Part shown: piece after piece, positions 52,501 to 61,500 of the stretch
Layout of the letters: each line of letters begins with the position of its first letter
Position numbering within the stretch: position 1 is the first letter of the stretch
Assembly (NCBI GenBank): GCA_028752905.1
Contig: JAQNBH010000010.1
Span: 25,958,242 to 26,022,241 of the forward strand
Origin: Cladorhizidae sp. MBARI D1340-BT2
Taxonomy: Eukaryota > Porifera > Demospongiae > Poecilosclerida > Cladorhizidae
Direction: 5' to 3'
DNA: 64,000 bases
Notes under the pieces: model-generated
What the model saw: only the letters and a program-made list of their open reading frames with translations
What the model was told of the DNA's origin: nothing
Database searches by the model: none
Translations under genes and position numbers: made by a program

Positions 52501-55500
52501 GTGCACATGCAAAAATTGGTGTGACTTGCCAACTCAGTATTAGCATGTAGTGCTGGATCAATTGTCAATACTCTCAGTACTCAAGATTATTTTGGAGATG
52601 CCAAGTTTGAAATATTCAGCCAGAAAGCCATATTTTCCTACTGCAAAACATGGTCTAGTGTGATGATCCTTACCTGATCTAGTGCAAAGGCTCTGCTGCT
52701 ACCTCTCTTATCACATAATCACACCTTGGTCATTTGCATATCAATGTGATAATCTTTACTAGCTACGTCTGTCAAAGAGGTAATATTTTCACCCTGATTT
52801 GTTTGTTAGTCTGTCTCTTAGTAGGGCTACTCAAAAACTTACAGATCAATTTTCATGAAATTCTATAGACAGGTTAGGGCATGGGTCAAGGACCAGCCTA
52901 TTAAATTTAGGTAGTGATAGATGCTGCTAGACCAACCATCACCAAAAATGGCGAGGCACTTGGCATTGTCGACCATTTTGTTTAGGAATATACTTGCACG
53001 TATATCTTTTGCATTGGCTCATAGATTATCAACATGGTAATGAACTACTCTAGCTACATAAGAATAGAGATCGTGTAATGCAAAGGGGTTTTGTTAGAGT
53101 ATTAGCTATAGGGCATTTTTAATATTTCCATCAATAACTCAGTCAAAATTTGTTGGGGGTGGCAGAGGTTTGCAATCTATCGTTTTTTAATGTAGTATTG
53201 TATACAAAATTCAGATTCTTGATGAGGTTTACTCTTTGATCTGCACATTTTCCCCTTCAATACTAAGAGCAAAGTCATCCATAGTAGATTTGGAGCCTTT
53301 TGACATGAGAGTTCCTATGGTATAATGATTACTGTTGATCATACATATTGTAGGTTATGATGAAAGAAGTTGATTCCTCATGTCACAATGTGGCTTTGAT
53401 CGTCATGATGACATCATCGATATCCTACACATTTGGAATGGATCAAGCCTTCAACTAAGATTTACAGGACAACAACTAGGGGCAGAGCCAGGGCAGTGCC
53501 TGGGGCTAAATCTAGTACTAGGGCAATGGCTCCAGCAATGCAAGTTAACAATACTCATGATGTCATTATTATGATCTAATGTTAGGATTCTTGTTACATT
53601 TCTACTTTGAGAACCAGCAGAAGAACACCATCTGGAATTTGCAGTCTTCTTGTACTACACTAATATAAACTGACCTATACCATGAACATTACACATGGGG
53701 AGAAAGAAAAAGATACATATTTTTGCAATGTTTTACATTCTTGATGTTAAAAAAATCCTTTTATTTCTTTTTATTTTATCTCATGTGTGCTACCTTACTA
53801 CTTAATGAAGGATTCAAATACACTCACTGCACGAGTTCTGGAGCACAAAATTTAGTAGTTGTCTAACTTGAGTTGTAGCCACGATATTGGCATTTTATAT
53901 CTACTACTTTGAAATGCAGGTCAACCATATAGACAGTGTTAATATTTTCTGATACACGTTTGAGCACTACTCAATGGCAGATACATACCTGAGCATCATC
54001 ATTCACAACCATCCACTCCACATAGCGAATACTTGTCTGTCTGCGGACCTGCACAAGTTGAAACAGCGTCACTAACATATATACATCATAATCCAACCAG
54101 CACAACTGTTACAACAAGAATAGAATTGCCAGCAACATCAAAACAACAACAGCAATAGCAACAAAACAAGAACAAATAATATATAGCAACAAACAAAACC
54201 AATAACCAATAGCAATAACAATAGCAGAAGCAACAGCAACAAACACACAACATAAGCAACAAAAATGACAACAATCAGCAGCACTATAATCTTGTACTGG
54301 ACCAACCTATTTCAACAACACCACTACCAACAACAGCAACCACAACAATCAGTAGCACTATATATCTTGTACTGGACCAACCTATTTCAACACCACCACT
54401 ACCAACAACAGCAACAACAACAATCAGCAGCACTATATATCTTGTACTGGACCAACTATTTTAACACCACCACTACCAACAACAGCAACAACAACAATCA
54501 GCAGCACTATATATCTTGTACTGGACCAACCTATTTCAACACCACCACTACCAACAACAGCAACAGCAACAATCAGCAGCACTATATATCTTGTACTGGA
54601 CCAACCTATTTCAACACCACCACTACCAACAACAGCAACAGCAACAATCAGCAGCACTATATATCTTGTACTGGACCAACCTATTTCAACACCACCACTA
54701 CCAACAACAGCAACAACAACAATCAGCAGCACTATATATCTTTTACTGGGCCAACCTATTTCAACAACACCACTACCAACAACAGCAACCACAACAATCA
54801 GCAGCCCTATATATCTTGTACTGGACCAACCTATTTCAACACCACCATTACCAACAACAGCAACAACAACAAAACACCATAAGAATGTGTTCATGGAATG
54901 CATGCACCACATGCTATGAGAGATTAACTTAAAATACCGTCTGACTCTACATGGCTCAGTGGTAATTAGAGTTTGAAAATCTGTCATCACAAAGAAGTAA
55001 CTGATGTGGATTGACCGTATCTGTTTGTGCAGTCAGCATGACCACAAACCTTATATGTACACCTCAGTTTAGGAGTCATCATAATAATGTACAATTAGAG
55101 TGAATTACTCTGTAGATTATTACTCTTTCAAGTGTTTTATTGCCAACATTTCAAATGAAATACTTCTAGTTTCAAAAATCTACCCTGCCTCAGTTGAGGG
55201 TTTGAAATAAAAAAGTACAATTTTTGTTTAAATATACACATACACTGATGGAAAATCCAACTTCTTATACTTTCTTGCACATGTGAACTGTGTTAACAAC
55301 AACAATGTGTTAACAACAACAACAACAACAAAAGCAGCAACTTGAACAACAACAAATAACAACTGGACCAAAAATTGTAGACTAACTCAGCACTATCACA
55401 CCAACGTGGAATCAGTTACCTAACAACAGCAACTTGTACCTACCCGTGCATGGAGTCTGTCCGGAATATCTTCAGTCTCAGGAATAAGAGCATAGTCATC

Positions 55501-58500
55501 CATGACGTGGATGTCTGTGGATCCTAATGTATTAAGATGTCAGTCGTAACTTCAGAAAAACAAGTAATTTATGACTTAAAATTAAATAGTGGTACAATTG
55601 CTATTGCAGAGACACATGTTAGTCATCAGTCAAGCTTTAGTTTGCATGCTCTGGCCCAAACAGAGATTCACACTACTGAGCCCTGAATATCCTCAAAGAG
55701 AGCTCCCAAGAAAGCAGTATCATTTTCACTGCACAAATAACGTAATTTCTGTAGTTCTGAGTCATTTGAGTAGCTATAGAATCATTTCAGTATTTCTATA
55801 CTTATTTCAGTAGTTCTGATTAGTTCTCAAGACATTTCAGTACTTCTAGAGTTATTTCAGTAGTTCTAGAGTCATTTCAGTTTTTCTGTGAGTGCTATGG
55901 TAAATCAAGTGCCCACAGTATTTTCTCATTGGGTAGAAAAATGCTTTAAAAGCAGAAATGCACTTGGGAAAATTTAAACACTCACCACATCTTCCCACTC
56001 ACCACATCTTCCACGCTGTATCTTGTACTCAGAATCCTTGTAGAAAGCGTGCAACTGATTCATCTGTTCACAATGCCAAATACAGACATATGTAAAGGTG
56101 GATCAGTAATACAAAATCTTGTGAAAGGTCCTAATCTATATCCCATGAGCCAAGTATAATCACTCCTACAGCCCTCTATACTTCACTCATACAAAAACAA
56201 ATGGACATATTTATTTGTATTACCTTTAAAGGATTGCTAAAATTATGCAACAGTGCAACAAAAGATGACTATTAATTTTATGTAGCTATTTATCCTGAAA
56301 TCTTAATTACAATTTTATCAAGTTTAATACATTTTATTTTAGCAAAATAGGGCAGGGACGTCTAGGGCTACGGATAGGGTAGGACATTGGAGAATAGCAT
56401 AATAGAGAAGAAAACATTATTGGCATGTCCGTAGCCATTATCCCACCTCTAATGACAATTATCATTGCTGCTTTTCTCTAGCTATTCCGTCTATCCAGCA
56501 CACCAAAAGTCTTGTGACCATTATCCCAGTACTATCATGCACACCTACATTTATATATGCAACCCAAATCCATATATTTAGTACTGATGGTATCTCATTA
56601 AAGCTTGGTGACTTCTGTTTTGTTCTTTTGCAAAGTTCAACATTGCACTTTCAACTTTTCCTATGTGCATATATTCACTTAGCCAGAGTAAATTACAGTG
56701 CTTACCAACAGGTTATCCTTGTCCAGAGGTTCCAAGTGGTAATAGTTCTCTTTGTTGCCCCACTCTCCAAATTCTCCTCTAAAGTAGAAGATAAGGAAAA
56801 TATATACTTGATTTTCATCAATCAATAAACATAATAATTTTTTTTTTGTATAATAAATAAATGATTAAGAAAAACTATAAAATATTTACTTGTTATTATA
56901 TGAAAATATTCTCCCTACTCCTACTAAGGTTATATTGATAATATAATTAACAAGAACGTGTTTAGAACTCATAACCCCAGGCACCTATGCCCTTATATAC
57001 CTTAGTAATTGCAGTTCACTAGTGAAGTTACTCCAATGGTTATGGCAGAGTCAACATGACCACAAACTGTATAACTGTGATAGGTGGAGCCTATAATCAA
57101 GGTGACTTCTTTTTAAAGAGCTAGCGTAAAATTGCTAAATGGTAATGTGAGAGTTGCTATATTCCATAAGGACTTTCCAGGTATCTTTAGCAAGGAGTAA
57201 AATGGAATCCTTAATAACTTGTGAAATTTGATTGTTCTTTTGGATAGAGTGGAATGCTTCGAAAACCTTTTTCTGAGTCTTCCACCCTTTTCAACTCTAG
57301 CATTGGATGTAGTGCTCCAGAATAATCTGTTTTCATTCATTGGGGAACTTGGTGAAATTTACATTGAATCTTAAATGCTCTTGTGACCAGGAGGGAGAGT
57401 ATGTGTATATACCAATGGACAACTTAATTAACTTCACTCATACATGGTGCAGGATAATTACACACCACCTGGTCACAAGAACATTTAAGATTCACTGTAA
57501 ATTGCACCAAGTCCCAATGACTGAAACCAGATTATTCTGGAGCACATATATAATGTTAGAGGGGGAAATGGGAAAAGTGCCATAGAAATTATTTTCAAAG
57601 GCATTCCACTCTGGCCTGGACACAGCCCAATATCTTTGGATAACTTTGGCGGCAATGTGTTTGTACTCTCAATGAACTCTCAGTTGACATACTAAAATTA
57701 CAATAACCTTCAACTTGAAATTGTATTCTCTCGATGCTAAGGCATTCCACTCTGGCCTGGACACAGCCCAATATCTTTTGATAACTTTGGCGGCAATGTG
57801 TTTGTACTCTCAATGAACTCTCAGTTGACATACTAAAATTACAATAACCTTCAACTTGAAATTGTATTCTCTCGATGCTTCGACTAGATGCTCTAGCCTT
57901 CATCCTGAATTTGATGTAACTCAAAAAAATCTCCAGAATGATGACTATAAGCAGATGACATAGCTAATGAAGACTAAATTTCTGTTCTTGACATATCTTT
58001 TCTACTTCAACATAATTTCACTATCACCATAGTTGGCTCTAATATCTGTTCAGTAATAGTTTCAGTGATCTTTATCATTTTAGACACTAGTATAATTATA
58101 TACTTTATGGACCCCTTAGCCCCACCCCCAACCCTAGCCCAGTGTAACAATCTCCAGGTAAAGATGTTTCAAAGTTATAGTTTAATTATGTTTATCTTAC
58201 TGTAGTCCTTGGCAAGTTGTCATGGTAGCTATCCAATCCGGGTAGCCCTTCACTGTGCCATGGTAGTAACAATTTGGATAGGGACTCTGGTCAATGGAGA
58301 AAATGGATGATCAAGTGTGAAATTTATTTGCAAATGCATATCACCATATAGCTGGAAATATAAAACTTGACCATTGGCGGTCAGAACCCATAACTGATAA
58401 GCAAAATGGCCACAATATCAAACACATCTACCAACCATATGCCTGATGATCACCACCGCCAAATTTATGTCCAAATAAACATGAAATAGCATTCAATGTT

Positions 58501-61500
58501 TGAATCATCAAATATTTTGAGCATCAGCTCTATGGCAAATGGTAAACATTATGTGATAGTTACAACTTGCACTGTGAGTTTGATGCACCTCATCTTTGAC
58601 CATCCTGCCTTCCTGGTCGAAGTACATCGATGTGAAGTCACCAGACATAACATTTCTATACAGTATCAAAGAAAAATGTCAGACATGTGAAGGTGTCTTC
58701 TGGTAAACCTGCACTAATAGTTCTAAAGTGGTACAATGGTAGTCATTTAAAATATTACTGCTTTATAAGTAACCATTACTGCATTATTGATAGTAATTTA
58801 AACCAATACTGATTTATAGGATCCTTAAAGAATTAAATTAATCATGCCACGAGCACGAACATTTTGGCAGTTGAAAAGTAAGAAACAGCTTTTCCAACCT
58901 GTTGGCTTGCCACATATTATCTGGGTTGTAACATATTGTGTTAGTGACTATGCAAACATACTATTGACATTTAGCTATCAGTAAGATACAGTTTGTAAAT
59001 GCTATTCATAGATTCTGGGACTAATGTTGGTATAAGACTGCATGAGTAAGGTTCACATTATTACTTGAATGATGTGTTGGCTACTTGGCAATGGTTATGG
59101 CTATGAATATAAATAGTCAACTAATTTTACTAGAAAAGACACACTCCGGGCCAAGTAGTGAATTGAGAATGTAAACAAAAACATTTAGAGGATCCTTTAC
59201 TAAAAAGAAGATTTATAATTATAATATTAAAAAATAAAAACTGTTGTCTATTTGGTGTTCAATATTTTAAAAGATGTTTGGGTCAGCTAGTAAATTCTTA
59301 TATGGTTTGTTTTTTGATGAGTCAATCATATAACATAAAGTGCCTGCCAAGTGCCCCTTGTGTAGCACGAGCCCACCGGATGCTTTTCTCGAACTCTGAT
59401 GATTCAAGGATATATGTAGCAAGCACCCACCCACTAAAACTCATAGATTATGTGAAGGTCTTGACTTTTGAATTTTCTATGTATGACTGCAATAAACCCG
59501 TGCAGCATGGTAGCCATGCTTGCAATTAAACAGCTGACTTGCACTCTTGATGGTAGCCATGCTTGCAATTAAACAGCTCTTGTTAATGAGTTTATCTAGC
59601 CAGAATCAACAGACAATATTGTAACAGCATAAGAATGCCACAGCTATTCTACTAAATTTCAACGTGGAGGTTGTGGAGTTGCTAACATGTAGAACATTTT
59701 ATAAACAGCAAAGTAGTGCAGTGTTGACCGGAAAAGGGTGAGGGAGTGGGATGAAAAATATGACCAGCTCTTGGATTGCAACATTGGGAAGGGTAAGAAA
59801 GAGAGGAAGCTTCATACTGGTAGTCAATTATGTCACCAACAATAAAACAATGATGTCTATCTTTTCCTGGAGGAGGAGTAAGGCAGGGTCAGGAGAAATA
59901 TAGACATCAAAGAGACAGCCTTAGAGGTAGTGAGGACTCTCTGTCTTCAACAATTCATTGCTTCGAGCAGGTGAGTCTCTGCATGGAAGCAGTGCTGGAA
60001 TATTTCCTATAGAAGAGGCACTAATACAGCCCAGAAGATTCCCACAGACTTTAACTGGCAACTCATTCACTTTTATAGGTCAATTGTGATGTACATGGAT
60101 CTCCATGGGTACCATCTCTGTGACATGGATCAAACTATCTGCTGGTAAGTTTTCTATATTCTTAAACTTGTATAACTATGTAGCTCATCTTTAAAATATC
60201 ACCAGGTTTGGTTCAGCACCAAACAATGCCATGAAGAAAGGACCATATGGATAGCCACTATAAGAGCAGAGAAAAAAAGGCTTCACTGTGGCATTGTGTG
60301 CAACAGCTGATTGAACAAAGTTTCCAGCATTGATTTTCTTCAAGGAAATAAATGGTGAGATTGGTCCAAGAGTGAGGGCTTCCATACGAGTTCCTGACAA
60401 TTGCTACCCTAAACAGCTGGTTAACTCAATAGAAGGTTTTTAGCTGGTCGATTTGTTAGCTGGTTTTAGTGTGGCCCAACAAGGCTGAAGGAGGCTCTTG
60501 ACCCTGGATAACTACCTCCACATAAAGCTGTGACCACCAAGTATGTGGCTGAGGAGCTAGAGACAGATTTGGTATTCATTCCAGCAGATTACACTTCCAT
60601 AAGTACGGTCTATGGATATGCCTGTCAAGTGGCCATTCAAAGCAAAGATGACTGGTCTCTGAGTATAATGGAGAAAGGAAACCAATGTCAGGACTCCACG
60701 AGGTAATCTCAAGCAGCCCACCAGAAAAGAAACTATCAACTGGGTCAGTTCTGCCTGGCTGAGATGTTGTTGGCTAGCTCAGTCCCTACTTGTGGTAATT
60801 CCAACAATCTTGAAGGTATTAAAAATGTGTTCATCAGAGATAGCATACCAAGAGAGCTTTATGATGAGGCAGGTGACAGTGGCTTTGAAGATCCCTCCAT
60901 GATTTGGATGATGAGAATGCTGAGTGCGCATTATCCCAATCAGTGACCATGGGGATTAGAAATTAATCTTTACAAATACTAGCAAGCCAGCTAGCAGCAT
61001 AAAAAGTGTGCATTAATATGATGACGTAATGTTTAGTTGCGCATTATATACATTTCCAGGGTGGTGCTGCATTCACCAGGTAGGCACCCACACCCTCTCT
61101 TCAGAAGAGTGAATATCATAGTGCCAATTAGAGTTAAGCCAATCAATTTTTCAGTATATATATATACATATATATATATACAGAGATATTGACCTTCTTC
61201 ATTTCTGTCTTGTATATAATTATGTGGTAATAACATTTTTGATTGGTAAGTTATGGAGTTGTATATCCTGAGCAAATTCCTGAAAGAAGCTGCTTGGTAA
61301 TTAACCCATTCACCGTGGCAGCATTTTTTAAAAATTGAACTCGGGTGCAAATAAAAATCATTATTAAATCAGTAATGCACTAAAGTCCCTAGCAACCATG
61401 GTTGATAGGATAGCATTGGTGTCGACAAACATTGTGGTCAACTTTAGGTTGCTAAGCAACGACCATAAACGATGAATATCATTATGTAATTACAGCTTAA

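Larger units (their letters stand above)
46832..53988 (-). other. ADAM intron 7 (7.2 kb)
   Basis: It is dominated by the MULE-like element (48593-51913). A diverged interspersed repeat lies at about 52790-52930. Sequence at 46832-48590 and 52940-53988 shows short simple repeats only, for example (GT)n at 47636-47654. Confidence 0.5.

Noticed and set aside
54265..54990. 205- and 185-residue frames with 25-residue repeats
   Set aside because: They follow from a 75-bp intronic minisatellite. There are no flanking coding exons or splice signals consistent with the frames.
57595..57924. 109-residue minus-strand frame with an internal repeat
   Set aside because: It is the translation of the 141-bp tandem duplication of a foldback element.
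59278..59529. Possible additional ADAM prodomain exon
   Set aside because: Minus-strand translation shows no prodomain motif, and exons 1 and 2 already join in phase across this interval.
60191..60946. Three frames (60191-60400 and 60557-60739 minus, 60764-60946 plus) that look partly protein-like
   Set aside because: No recognised motif, mixed strands and no phase-compatible splice chain. They are kept only as possible decayed transposon sequence.
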